Below are positions 8,511-17,111 of a stretch of DNA of 64,000 bases, in pieces. The stretch covers positions 158,319 to 222,318 of the forward strand of contig NZ_FOOF01000012.1 in NCBI RefSeq assembly GCF_900113115.1, read 5' to 3'. Positions within the stretch are counted from its first letter, which is position 1. Every line of letters starts with the position of its first letter. A model generated the notes under the pieces. It was not told the origin of the DNA and searched no databases. It saw only the letters and a list, made by a program, of their open reading frames with translations. The position numbers were made by a program, and so were the translations under genes. This DNA is from Duganella sp. CF458. GTDB lineage: Bacteria; Pseudomonadota; Gammaproteobacteria; Burkholderiales; Burkholderiaceae_D.

Positions 8511-8795
8511 TCAAATTGGCGGACCCGCGAAAGACTGGTTCGCGGACGTCGATGAAATGCTCCAACGACTCGTCGCGGAATCGTATGCAATCCCATTGCT
8601 GCGCCGAAGCGCTTGCAGCCGCTCATTGACGGTTGTGTCAGCGCTCTCGCTCGGGGATGCGCCGGCTCTGCGAATATTGAGGCGCAGTGCCTCATTTCGA
8701 ATAGTCGTCACTCCCAACAGTTCATCCAAACGCAACGGCCGCTTTGCGAGCGTTTCAACGATCAAACGATCCATGGCCAGATATTCCAGTTTCAT
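8511..8795 (-). CDS. Small hypothetical protein, winged-helix-like
   Basis: A 94-residue basic protein. The pattern LIVETLAKRPLRLDELLG, then VNERLQALRRSNGIAYDSATSRWSIS, resembles a winged-helix DNA-binding domain (helix - turn - recognition helix - two-stranded wing), but no specific family is recognised. The spacer to the SDR gene at 8882 is 86 nt and the two are divergent, so regulation of that gene is possible but untested. Confidence 0.4.
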   Translation of the reverse strand: MKLEYLAMDRLIVETLAKRPLRLDELLGVTTIRNEALRLNIRRAGASPSESADTTVNERLQALRRSNGIAYDSATSRWSISSTSANQSFAGPPI

Positions 8796-8881
8796 TGTGA
8801 ATCCGCAAAGCGGTCGATCATTTATCTAATCTCGGAAGCCGACTACAATTCGACAAGATAATAGCTTGCTTTGAAATAAAC

Positions 8882-9622
8882 ATGGAAAAAATACTGATCG
8901 TGACAGGCGCCAGTCGTGGCATCGGCGCTGCCATTGCACGCCGGGCGGCGGCAGATGGCTGGGTGGTAGCCGTGAACTACCAGCGCGATGCGGATGCGGC
9001 GGCGCGCGTGGTGGCAGACATTGAAGCTACTGGTGGCCGGGCGCTGGCGGTGCAAGCGGACGTGGCATGCGACGAGGATATCGAACGGCTGTTTGCGACC
9101 GTTGAACGGGAACTGGGACCGGTCACGGGACTGGTGAATAATGCCGGCATCACCGGCGGGCTGGGTCCTTTCGCCGATACGAAGCCGGCGACCGTGGAGC
9201 AGGTGTTCCGCACCAATGTGCTTGGCCTGATGCAGGCCAGCCGCCGCGCGCTGGCCGCATTCCGTCAACATGGACAGGGCGGGGTGATCGTCAATATCAG
9301 CTCCACCGCGGCGACGGCGGGCAGCCCGAACGAGTACGTGGCATACGCGGCCAGCAAGGCGGCGGTCGATACCTTCACCATGGGTCTTGGCAAGGAGCTT
9401 GCGCCAGAAGGCATCCGCGTGTGCGGCGTTGCGCCGGGAACCACGCAGACCGATATCCATGCCACCTCCGGCGATGCGGGACGCCCGGCGCGCGTGGCGG
9501 GCCGCATCCCGATGGGCCGCGTCGGCGAGCCGGAAGAAATCGCTGAAGCGGCAGTGTGGCTGTTGTCGCCGGCGGCACGCTACATCAGCGGTACGACAAT
9601 CCGCGTATCCGGCGGGGCCTGA
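8882..9622 (+). CDS. SDR family NAD(P)-dependent oxidoreductase
   Basis: A 246-residue classical short-chain dehydrogenase. Visible motifs are TGASRGIG (coenzyme binding, residues 8-15), NNAG (about 85-88), the catalytic Ser in NISST, and YAASK (Tyr/Lys pair). The C-terminus ISGTTIRVSGGA is typical of FabG-like and glucose-dehydrogenase-like members. The substrate cannot be told. The ATG has no strong upstream Shine-Dalgarno sequence. It converges with the Nudix gene with 1 nt between them. Confidence 0.85.
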   Translation: MEKILIVTGASRGIGAAIARRAAADGWVVAVNYQRDADAAARVVADIEATGGRALAVQADVACDEDIERLFATVERELGPVTGLVNNAGITGGLGPFADTKPATVEQVFRTNVLGLMQASRRALAAFRQHGQGGVIVNISSTAATAGSPNEYVAYAASKAAVDTFTMGLGKELAPEGIRVCGVAPGTTQTDIHATSGDAGRPARVAGRIPMGRVGEPEEIAEAAVWLLSPAARYISGTTIRVSGGA

Positions 9623-9623
9623 A

Positions 9624-10043
9624 TCACCACTCGATAGAGAGCAGCCGCGTCGCCATGCGCGGCCAGCACAAGGAACTCAGTTCATCGCGCGAGGCCCAGC
9701 GGAAACCGTCCGCTTCCGGTGTCGGTTCGCCGGTACGCTGGTGGGGGAAGAAGCTGGTGCAGCGCAGGTGATCTAGGCTGCACAGTTGCTCCCCGACTTC
9801 CACTTTGAACAGGTGAAGGCGCTTGTCGGGGCGATAGGTGAATTCGCCCAGGTCTTCGAACAGGCCGGCATCGAAATCCAGCCCGGTCTCTTCGAACAGT
9901 TCGCGCCGTGCCGATTGCAGTGGCGTTTCGCCGGGGTCTTGCAGTCCTTTGGGGATGTCCCAGCTGGCGGTCCCGGTGACATGGCAAAGCAGTATTTGGC
10001 GGGCGGAATTGAGCACCAGGGTGCCACATGAAACTTGCTGCAT
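9624..10043 (-). CDS. Nudix hydrolase
   Basis: A 139-residue protein with a complete Nudix box, GLQDPGETPLQSARRELFEETGL (G-x5-E-x7-REUxEExGU; shown as residues about 33-55), the Mg-binding pyrophosphohydrolase motif. The N-terminus QQVSCGTLVLNS and WDIPKG before the box are typical of NTP/dinucleoside-polyphosphate hydrolases of the bis(5'-nucleosyl)-tetraphosphatase-like type. The exact substrate is unknown. A CAAGGA sequence precedes the ATG. Confidence 0.85.
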   Translation of the reverse strand: MQQVSCGTLVLNSARQILLCHVTGTASWDIPKGLQDPGETPLQSARRELFEETGLDFDAGLFEDLGEFTYRPDKRLHLFKVEVGEQLCSLDHLRCTSFFPHQRTGEPTPEADGFRWASRDELSSLCWPRMATRLLSIEW

Positions 10044-10273
10044 GTCCTTGTTTCCTTTGCTTTTTTACCATATTTTACTATTTCCCAATTACTAGTAATG
10101 GTACTCTAAGGAAACTTCTCGACAGTCACAAGGTGCTGTTATAAAGTGTGAGAATTCAGAAGGCGTGCCCCAGCGCCCGGTCTTACTATCCAACCCCAAA
10201 ACCATCGCGTACGCATGCTCACAAGGCAAGCGACGCTGTTTTATTGCCGACGTTTCTTGCCAAGAGGGCCATT

Positions 10274-11524
10274 ATGCCAAAGCTGCACCAGACGCCTGTC
10301 CTGTTCGCCCTTGCCGGAGCACTGCTCGTGCAGCCTGCCGCGCATGCCGGGCACACGGCAGGACAGGACGGCAGCTGGACCTTCGGCGGCTTCGGCACCC
10401 TGAGCGCCGTCCATTCGAGCGAGAAGCAGGCCGACTACGCGGCCAATCCGCTCAACCCGGGCGAGGCCGGCGCCACGCGCGACTGGAGTTATGCCGTGGA
10501 CAGCCGGCTCGGCGCGCAGCTTACTTACAACAACGGTGGCCACTGGTCGGCCGTCCTGCAGGTTGTGGCGGAACGTGACCTCACGCACTCGTGGACGCCG
10601 AAGGTTGAATGGGCCAATGTGCAATACCAGGTATCGCCGGAACTGAGCCTGCGCGTCGGCCGTATCGCGCTGCCGCTGTTCCTGGCCGGGGACTACCGCA
10701 AGGCCAGCTATGCGCTGACTTCCGTGCGCACGCCGGTCGAACTGTATGCCTCGCTCCCAATCAGCAATAGCGACGGCATTGATGCGAGCTACCGCTGGAA
10801 CTTTGGCAGCGTGAAGAATACGACACAAGTGCTGTTCGGCGGCACCAGCGTGCCGCTGTCCGACGATACCCGCGTCAAGGCGCACGAGCTGGCGGGCATT
10901 TCCAACACCAGCACGTACGGAGCGCTGACAGTGCGCGCCACTGCCATCCAGGGCGAGCTGGAAACGCCGTTGTTGCAAGAGCTGTTCTCCGCCATGCGCC
11001 AGTTTGGCCCGCAAGGTGAAACGCTGGCGCGCCGTTATGAACCGGACCGCAAGCGCGCCACGGTGCTCAGCATCGGTGCCTCCTATGATCCAGGCAACTG
11101 GTTCGTGATGGGCGAAGTAGGGCGTGTCAACGCGCGCTCGATGCTGGGCGATAAGTCCGCTGGCTATATCAGCGGCGGTTATCGCCTGGGCAGCTTCACG
11201 CCATACGGCACCTTCAGCAAGGTGGTCGCGAATACCCCGAACCGGGTCGCCGGGCTGGACCTGTCGATGCTGCCGCCTGCTTATGCGCCGGCTGCCCAGC
11301 GCCTCAACATGGAATTGAATGGCTTGCTCAGCATGATTGCGGAACAGGATAGCACCAGCCTGGGCCTGCGCTGGGATGCTGGCCGCAATGCCGCCGTCAA
11401 ACTGCAGTTCGATCACGTGCGCCCGCGCAGCGGCACCAGCGGTACGCTGTCGAACATCCAGCCTGGCTACCGTTACGGCCGAAGCTTCGGCGTATTCAGC
11501 GCCTCGGTGGACTTCGTGTTCTGA
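10274..11524 (+). CDS. Outer-membrane beta-barrel (porin-like) protein
   Basis: A 416-residue protein with a signal peptide cleaved near AHAGHTAG and a C-terminal strand ending SVDFVF, the terminal aromatic typical of outer-membrane barrels. Alternating hydrophobic strands run throughout (for example LSLRVGRIALPLF and WFVMGEVGRVNARS). ATG 10274 was chosen because it puts the signal peptide at the N-terminus; the frame extends further upstream without one. It is followed after 14 nt by a small PstS-like periplasmic protein and then a membrane GGDEF-EAL protein, so it is probably part of a sensing operon. No substrate is identifiable. Confidence 0.7.
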   Translation: MPKLHQTPVLFALAGALLVQPAAHAGHTAGQDGSWTFGGFGTLSAVHSSEKQADYAANPLNPGEAGATRDWSYAVDSRLGAQLTYNNGGHWSAVLQVVAERDLTHSWTPKVEWANVQYQVSPELSLRVGRIALPLFLAGDYRKASYALTSVRTPVELYASLPISNSDGIDASYRWNFGSVKNTTQVLFGGTSVPLSDDTRVKAHELAGISNTSTYGALTVRATAIQGELETPLLQELFSAMRQFGPQGETLARRYEPDRKRATVLSIGASYDPGNWFVMGEVGRVNARSMLGDKSAGYISGGYRLGSFTPYGTFSKVVANTPNRVAGLDLSMLPPAYAPAAQRLNMELNGLLSMIAEQDSTSLGLRWDAGRNAAVKLQFDHVRPRSGTSGTLSNIQPGYRYGRSFGVFSASVDFVF

Positions 11525-11538
11525 TGGGGGAGTTCGCG

Positions 11539-11961
11539 ATGACCAGGAAACTCCTTTGCGGCCTGCTATTGATGCTGCTTGCCGGCGCTGCCGCCGCTGC
11601 CGAACTGGTAGTGGTGGTGTCGGCGCGCAGCGCCATTACAACCCTGCGCGCGGAGCAGGTGGCCGATATCTTCCTGTCCGAGGCAACGCGCTTTCCGGAT
11701 GGCGGCGAAGTGGTTGCGCTCGATTTACCGATCGGCTCCCCGCTGCGCGACGACTTTTACCTGAAGGTTGCCAACCGCACGCCGGCCTTGATGAAGGCCT
11801 ATTGGACCAAGAGGATTTTCACCGGTCGTGGCCAGCCGCCGCGCGAACTGCCCAACAGCCAGGCCGTGCGCAAGCTGGTGGCCGATAACCCAACCCTGAT
11901 CGGCTACATCGACCGCAGCGCGCTCGATGCCAGCGTGCGTCCAGTGCTGGTGGTGCATTGA
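11539..11961 (+). CDS. Small periplasmic PstS-like substrate-binding protein
   Basis: A 140-residue protein with a signal peptide ending AAAAAELV. The mature region (ITTLRAEQVADIFLSEATRFPDG, KAYWTKRIFTGRGQPP, IGYIDRSALD) matches the short phosphate-ABC-transporter-binding-like proteins of proteobacteria, a truncated version of the PstS fold. The ATG at 11539 has a GGGGAG site. It lies between an outer-membrane protein and a GGDEF/EAL protein with a Cache-type periplasmic domain. It probably delivers a ligand signal rather than feeding an ABC transporter, since no permease is present. Confidence 0.7.
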   Translation: MTRKLLCGLLLMLLAGAAAAAELVVVVSARSAITTLRAEQVADIFLSEATRFPDGGEVVALDLPIGSPLRDDFYLKVANRTPALMKAYWTKRIFTGRGQPPRELPNSQAVRKLVADNPTLIGYIDRSALDASVRPVLVVH

Positions 11962-11963
11962 TC

Positions 11964-14609
11964 ATGAAACGCTGGCTGCGCATGTGCCTGGAGACGCAAG
12001 TCTCGCTGCCCCTGTTCACGATTGTCCTGCTGGCTGTGGTGTGGGGCACCACGCTGCATTTCATCGACAGCGAGGAAGCCGCCTCGCGCGCACTGGCCGC
12101 CGAATCGGCCGGCGAACTGATCGCCACCTATGAAGCGCAGGTGGCGCGCAGCATCAACGGCATCGAGCAAACCTTGCAAGTGTTGAAGTACAGCGCCGAA
12201 ATCCAGGGCGCGAGCGGCGCCTTGCCGGAGCTGCAGGCGCATGGGTTGCTGCCATCGGGCCTGGTGTTCATCGTCAGCATTGTCGACTCCCAGGGCAATA
12301 CGGTTGCCAGCAATCCGGCTGCAGCTCCGATCAATGTCGCGCGGCAGGAGTACTTCAGCTTCCATCAACAGCATCGCAGCAATTACACCTTCATTTCGCA
12401 CGCGATGCGCGACGAGGCGAACCCGGACTGGCACCTGCATTTCACGCGCCGGCTCGACGACAAGCATGGAGAATTTGCAGGCGTGGTGATCGTGGAAGTC
12501 GATCCCGCTTATTTCACCAGCGGCTATGAACGTAGCCGCCTGGGCGAGCAGGGCATGCTCGGCCTGGTCGGCGACGACGGCGTGGTGCGCGCGCGGCGGG
12601 TCGGCGACAAGCAGTCTTTCGGACAGCGACTGGACTTGGCGGCGCTGCAGGCGCGCCGCGGCGTCCCGGTGGCCAGCAAGATCGATGGCATCAAGCGCTA
12701 TACGGCAGTACGCCAGCTGGCCGGACTGCGGTTGAGCGCAATGGTGGGGCTGGCGGAACAGGAGCAGATGGCCGGCTTCGTGGCCCAGCGCCGCCAGCTG
12801 CTGTGGGAAGCGGTCGTCGCCAGTGCGGTGCTGATCCTGCTGGCCGCCCTGGTCTGGGCTTGCGTCTGGCAGGGGGCCAAGGCGCGCCGCCGCATTCGCC
12901 GCGCACAGGAAACCTACGCCGCCGCATCCGAATCGAACATGGACGCGTTTTTTGTCCTGCGCGCCATCCGCAACAAGGAGGGCGTGGTGGTGGACTTCAA
13001 GTTCGCCGCGGTCAACCTGCGTGCCGAGCAACTGACCGGCCGCAGCCGCAGTGAGCTGCGCGCGCAAACGCTGTGCGGCTGGATGCCGGCGGCACGCCAT
13101 AACGGCATGTTCGAACGTCTGGCGCTGGTGACCAGGAACGGCGGCGTGCATCAGGAAGAGGGCCCGAACCTGGTGCCGCAGTTGCAGGCGGATTGGCTGC
13201 ATTGGCAGGTGGTCGGGGTGGAAGGCGGCGTGGTTGCCATCGTGCGCGATATCAGCGAGCGCAAGCGTGCCGAAGATCGCATCTACCACATGGCGCACCA
13301 CGACACCCTGACCGGCCTGCCGAACCGCAGCCTGGTCTGCGACCGCCTGGAGCAATCGATCGCCCATGCCGAGCGCAATAAGGAATCGGTGCTGGTGGCC
13401 TTCATCGATCTCGATAGCTTCAAGCTGGTCAACGATACGCTGGGCCACAACGCCGGCGACGAATTGCTGAAGGAAGTGGCTGGCCGCATGGTGGGCTGCG
13501 TGCGCCGCGAAGACACTGTGGGCCGCTTCGGCGGCGACGAATTCGTGCTGGTGCTGCCGCACGTGAACGACAACCCGCAGGTGCTGGTGCCGCTGCTGAA
13601 CAAGATCCTGGAATCGGTGGTGCAGCCGATCATGCTGGAAGGGCAGAAGATGCAGGTGAGCTGCTCGATCGGTGTCTCCGTCTACCCGCGCGATGGCCGC
13701 GACGCCGCCACCCTGATGATGCATGCAGACGCCGCCATGTACCGCGCCAAGGACAGCGGCAAGAACAACTGCCAGTTCTATACCCACGAAATGAACGCCG
13801 GGCTGGAGGAAAAGCTGGCACTGACGGAAGGCTTGCGCAAGGCACTGGAAGAGCATCAGCTTTCGTTGGCCTACCAGCCCAAGGTGAACCTGGAATCGGG
13901 ACGCATGTTCGGCGTGGAAGCCTTGCTGCGCTGGCAGCACCCGCAGCGCGGCGCCATATCGCCGGCCCAGTTCATTCCTTTGGCGGAAGAGCACGGCCTG
14001 ATCATCCCGATCGGCGAGTGGGCCTTGCGCGAAGCGTGCCGCCAGGCCTTTTCCTGGCAGGAGGCCGGCTTGTCGCCGCTGGTGGTGTCGGTCAATGTCT
14101 CGGCGCGCCAGTTCGACGATCCGCGCCTGGTCGAGCGTGTCTCCGCGGCCCTGGAGTGGAGCGGCCTGGACCCGCGATGGCTGGAGCTGGAAGTCACGGA
14201 GAGCATGATCATGCGCGACACCGCGCAGTCGGTGGCCAAGATGCGCCAGCTCGAAGCAATGGGCATCACGCTGGCGATCGACGATTTCGGCACCGGATAT
14301 TCCAGCCTCGCCGCGCTGAAATCGTTCCCGATCAGCCGCCTGAAGATCGACCAGAGCTTCGTCCGCGACCTGGTAGGCAACCCGGACGACCAGGCCATCA
14401 CTTGCGCCATCATCTCGCTGTCGCACCAGCTCGACATGCGCGTGATCGCGGAAGGCGTGGAGACGGAACAGCAGCGCAGCTTCCTGCAGCAGCACGGCTG
14501 CGACGAGATCCAGGGCTATCTGTTCAGCCCTCCGGTGCCGCCGCAGAAGATCACGGCCATGCTGCTCGGCGAAGAATCGGGTGCCAAGGTTACAATGCTT
14601 GCTTCCTGA
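11964..14609 (+). CDS. Membrane-bound diguanylate cyclase/phosphodiesterase (Cache-PAS-GGDEF-EAL)
   Basis: An 881-residue c-di-GMP enzyme. It has a membrane helix at about 12-30, a periplasmic Cache/PDC-type region to about 265, a second helix at about 275-298, a PAS domain to about 425, a GGDEF domain with intact RFGGDEF and an EAL domain with EALLRW, plus DDFGTGYSS and IAEGVET. Both active-site signatures look complete, so either or both activities are possible. ATG 11964 lies 2 nt after the upstream stop; an alternative TTG at 11958 overlaps it. Co-transcription with the porin-like and PstS-like genes suggests that an extracytoplasmic ligand sets c-di-GMP level. Confidence 0.9.
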   Translation: MKRWLRMCLETQVSLPLFTIVLLAVVWGTTLHFIDSEEAASRALAAESAGELIATYEAQVARSINGIEQTLQVLKYSAEIQGASGALPELQAHGLLPSGLVFIVSIVDSQGNTVASNPAAAPINVARQEYFSFHQQHRSNYTFISHAMRDEANPDWHLHFTRRLDDKHGEFAGVVIVEVDPAYFTSGYERSRLGEQGMLGLVGDDGVVRARRVGDKQSFGQRLDLAALQARRGVPVASKIDGIKRYTAVRQLAGLRLSAMVGLAEQEQMAGFVAQRRQLLWEAVVASAVLILLAALVWACVWQGAKARRRIRRAQETYAAASESNMDAFFVLRAIRNKEGVVVDFKFAAVNLRAEQLTGRSRSELRAQTLCGWMPAARHNGMFERLALVTRNGGVHQEEGPNLVPQLQADWLHWQVVGVEGGVVAIVRDISERKRAEDRIYHMAHHDTLTGLPNRSLVCDRLEQSIAHAERNKESVLVAFIDLDSFKLVNDTLGHNAGDELLKEVAGRMVGCVRREDTVGRFGGDEFVLVLPHVNDNPQVLVPLLNKILESVVQPIMLEGQKMQVSCSIGVSVYPRDGRDAATLMMHADAAMYRAKDSGKNNCQFYTHEMNAGLEEKLALTEGLRKALEEHQLSLAYQPKVNLESGRMFGVEALLRWQHPQRGAISPAQFIPLAEEHGLIIPIGEWALREACRQAFSWQEAGLSPLVVSVNVSARQFDDPRLVERVSAALEWSGLDPRWLELEVTESMIMRDTAQSVAKMRQLEAMGITLAIDDFGTGYSSLAALKSFPISRLKIDQSFVRDLVGNPDDQAITCAIISLSHQLDMRVIAEGVETEQQRSFLQQHGCDEIQGYLFSPPVPPQKITAMLLGEESGAKVTMLAS

Positions 14610-14612
14610 TTA

Positions 14613-15263
14613 ATGAGCAAGCATTCAATGAGCGAATACAGCAACGACATCTATACCGAACCTTCCGGCATCGACCTGGACACGCTGGCCAACCTCGGCC
14701 CGCTGACCGCCATGGCAGGGGTGTGGGAAGGGCAGCGCGGCCTCGATATCAAGCCAAAGGCCGATGGTCCGCGCAAGCAGGCCTATGTCGAGCGCATCGA
14801 GCTGCAGCCGATCGATCCGGTGACCAACGGGCCGCAACTGTTCTACGGCTTGCGCTACGTCCTGATCGTCAACAAACCAGACAACGTCAAGACTTACCAC
14901 GAGCAGGTTGGCTACTGGCTGTGGGAACCGGCCACCAATACCGTGATCCAGACCCTGGCCATCCCGCGCGGCCAGATCGCCATGGCCTCCGGCACCGCGG
15001 CACCGGACGCCAAGTCTTTCGAGCTGGTGGCCCGGCGCGAGCAGAATACTTACGGCATCTGCTCCAATCCATTCCTGGAATTCGGCTTCAAGACCACTGA
15101 GTATCGCATCAAGGTCACCATCAACGACGACGGCACCTGGGGTTACGAGGAAGACACCGTCATGCTCTTGCGCGGCAAGGAATCGGAACCGTTCCACCAC
15201 CTCGACCGCAACGTGCTGCATAAGGTGGCCGAGCCGACCCCGAATCCCTTGGCGCGCAAGTAA
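14613..15263 (+). CDS. Nitrobindin-like haem-binding beta-barrel protein
   Basis: A 216-residue protein of the FABP-like/DUF1794 barrel family. The N-terminal GVWEGQRG corresponds to the GxWxGxG motif of nitrobindins, and the C-terminal FHHLDRNVLHKV has the His expected as haem ligand. Nitrobindins bind ferric haem and NO and can isomerise peroxynitrite. An internal ATG at 14628 is an alternative start. It sits just before the convergent NO-linked oxidase operon, consistent with a role in NO chemistry, though haem binding here is inferred. Confidence 0.65.
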   Translation: MSKHSMSEYSNDIYTEPSGIDLDTLANLGPLTAMAGVWEGQRGLDIKPKADGPRKQAYVERIELQPIDPVTNGPQLFYGLRYVLIVNKPDNVKTYHEQVGYWLWEPATNTVIQTLAIPRGQIAMASGTAAPDAKSFELVARREQNTYGICSNPFLEFGFKTTEYRIKVTINDDGTWGYEEDTVMLLRGKESEPFHHLDRNVLHKVAEPTPNPLARK

Positions 15264-15854
15264 TCAGGCGTGGTCCGCCTGGTTTGCCAGGGCAGGTAGC
15301 TGCCACACGCACCAGGCGGCGGCAATGCCGATCGAGGCCACCACCAGGCCGACGCCGGTAACCACCTGGTCGTTGAGGGAATAGGCATTGCACAGGCGCT
15401 GTGCCATGTCCTGGTACAGCAGGCCGGCGATGGCCATCATGGCGCAGAAATTCCCGAGGAAGAATAGCTGGATGACCGCCGCTGCCCGCGCCAGCGCACC
15501 CGGCAGCAGGAAGCCAAGCATGAACAGGCTGGCGAACTTGCCCGCTTCGGCCAGCGGCATCGTCAGCGGCTGTTCGAGCGCGCGCGGCACCATCCAGTAT
15601 GCGCTGGCCAGCAGCAGCCAGACAAGGCCTGCCAGGCCATGCGCATCCCATCGCGCCACTGCGCCAGCCACCCGCGCCGACTTGCCCGTGAGCGCGCGGC
15701 CGGCCAATGCGCCACCGACGGCGATCATGGGAAGCTGGACCACCATATGCAAGGCCATCGACGCCTCAAGCGGCCCGCGCAGGAGCAGCGCTGCCACTAC
15801 CAGGGTGCCGCCCGCCAGGGCAAGCCCGCCCGCGCCGCGAATCGCCGTGCTCAT
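15264..15854 (-). CDS. Membrane protein, last gene of the NnrS/CcoN-like operon
   Basis: A 196-residue protein with six hydrophobic segments. No specific family can be named. It overlaps the SCO gene by 4 nt (ATGA), so it is translated from the same operon as nnrS, the CcoN-like oxidase, CcoO, cytochrome c and SCO. A His in the second helix (MALHMVVQLPMI) and another in WDAHGLAGLVW could be haem or metal ligands, but this is speculation. Function is unknown; a role in assembly or in the oxidase complex fits the context. Confidence 0.55.
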   Translation of the reverse strand: MSTAIRGAGGLALAGGTLVVAALLLRGPLEASMALHMVVQLPMIAVGGALAGRALTGKSARVAGAVARWDAHGLAGLVWLLLASAYWMVPRALEQPLTMPLAEAGKFASLFMLGFLLPGALARAAAVIQLFFLGNFCAMMAIAGLLYQDMAQRLCNAYSLNDQVVTGVGLVVASIGIAAAWCVWQLPALANQADHA

Positions 15855-16546
15855 TGCGCCAGCTCCAGCGCAGCAGCCAAAGCCGCCTCCGGTTGCTCAT
15901 AATCGACCACCTGCGCCAAGCGGCCATCCGGCGTCACGATATGGAAGGCAGCGTTGTGCTGGAATTCCCCCATTTCGGCCGGCAGCACGATGATCCCGAC
16001 CTGGTCCAGCAAGGCTTGGCGCTGCGCCGCATCGGGCACTGCCGCGAACTGCCAGATCGCGGGCTCGGCCCGCATGCGCGCTGCATAACGCGCCAGGTCG
16101 TCCAGTGCATCGCGCGGGTCAAAGGAAATCGTCAACAGCCGCAGCTTGTCCTGCAGGCCGCGCGCAAGAATTTCACGCTGCATCTGCTGCAGTTCGGTGC
16201 CCTGTACCGAACACACGGCGTTGCAGCGCGCATAAAAGAACGTCACGATCGCGGGCCGCGGGTCGCCAGCCAGCAGGACCGGTAGCGGCACGGTTGTCGC
16301 ACCGGGCAGCGCGAGCGCGACCCGGGGCAGGGCCAGCGGCGCCTCGGCAACAGCCAGGCGCCGGCCGTCTTCGGTGGCGACCACCCGGAATCCCATGGTG
16401 GCCTGCCACAGCGCCGCGCCGGCCACGACCGCCATGCAGGCAACCAGCGCCAGTGTGCGCGTCAAGTCTCCTTGCCTGAAGTCTCTTTGCCTCAAGTCTC
16501 CTTTAATCGGCTGGTTTGGCGAGTTTGGCGAGATCGTCGTCTCCAT
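15851..16546 (-). CDS. SCO1/SenC family copper chaperone-like protein
   Basis: About 231 residues: a cytoplasmic tail, a membrane helix near 31-50, then a thioredoxin-like domain with the copper-binding CxxxC pair (CNAVC, Cys108 and Cys112) and FHIVTPDG near the C-terminus, where SCO proteins carry their third ligand His. SCO proteins deliver copper to or reduce cytochrome oxidase sites. The start is uncertain: ATG 16546 has an AAGGA site 8 nt upstream but lies 44 nt inside the cytochrome c gene; a further upstream frame reaches 16597. Residues about 16-30 come from a triple 15-bp repeat. Confidence 0.75.
   Translation of the reverse strand: METTISPNSPNQPIKGDLRQRDFRQGDLTRTLALVACMAVVAGAALWQATMGFRVVATEDGRRLAVAEAPLALPRVALALPGATTVPLPVLLAGDPRPAIVTFFYARCNAVCSVQGTELQQMQREILARGLQDKLRLLTISFDPRDALDDLARYAARMRAEPAIWQFAAVPDAAQRQALLDQVGIIVLPAEMGEFQHNAAFHIVTPDGRLAQVVDYEQPEAALAAALELAQ
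16463..16505. repeat. Three imperfect 15-bp tandem repeats at the cytochrome c/SCO junction
   Basis: On the minus strand the unit reads AAGGAGACTTGAGGC, then AAAGAGACTTCAGGC, then AAGGAGACTTGACGC. Each copy contains a Shine-Dalgarno-like AAGGAGA or AAAGAGA. The block lies across the cytochrome c stop and inside the start region of the SCO gene. Confidence 0.8.
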
Positions 16547-17111
16547 TGAACGGGTCCTTGCGCTCTGCGGTCGCGTCACGTGCCGCCTTGACCGCATCCG
16601 GCGCCACCTTGGCCGCGCTATTGCCGAAGTTGCCGCGGATATGGCTCAACACAGCCGCGATCTCCGCGTCGCTCAACTTATCCTTAAACGGCGGCATCTG
16701 TCCGTTATATGCCGAACCTTTCACGGTCAGCTTGCCCGTCACACCGTGCAGCAGGATGGCGGCGGCGACGTTTTCCGCGCCGGTCACCCATTCCGAGCCT
16801 GCCAGCGGTGGAAACACGCCCGGCAAGCCGGCGCCGCTCGCCTGGTGGCAAGCCACGCACTGCGCGGCATATAGCTGGGCCCCGTCGACCGCGCCGCCGG
16901 CGCCGGCCGCGCCACCAGCCTTGGCCTGCAGCGTCGCGATCGTGCGCCGGTCGCCCAGCGCCGGATCATCGTCCCGCACGGTGAGGATATAGCCGATCGC
17001 CCAGGCCAGCGCCACGCCAACGCCAAACAGGACGTACCAGGGAATCGGCCGGTCCTTCTCGGTCGGGTCGGGATTCTCGCGCTGCTGCGCGCCAAAATCA
17101 TTTTGCGGCAT
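16503..17111 (-). CDS. Membrane-anchored mono-haem cytochrome c
   Basis: A 202-residue protein with an N-terminal membrane anchor (WYVLFGVGVALAWAIGYILTV, about 25-45) and one class-I cytochrome domain with CVACH near residue 86 and a Met ligand in GQMPPF near 138. The DRPIPWYVLFG anchor resembles the start of CcoP. True CcoP carries two CxxCH motifs; only one is present here. It follows ccoO (14-nt overlap) and takes the CcoP position in the operon. A hydrophilic tail of about 30 residues follows the haem domain. Confidence 0.8.
   Translation of the reverse strand: MPQNDFGAQQRENPDPTEKDRPIPWYVLFGVGVALAWAIGYILTVRDDDPALGDRRTIATLQAKAGGAAGAGGAVDGAQLYAAQCVACHQASGAGLPGVFPPLAGSEWVTGAENVAAAILLHGVTGKLTVKGSAYNGQMPPFKDKLSDAEIAAVLSHIRGNFGNSAAKVAPDAVKAARDATAERKDPFNGDDDLAKLAKPAD

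Noticed and set aside
10088..10099. 12-bp palindrome ATTACTAGTAAT between the Nudix and porin-like genes
   Set aside because: Too short to assign to a regulator and short palindromes are expected by chance in AT-rich spacers.
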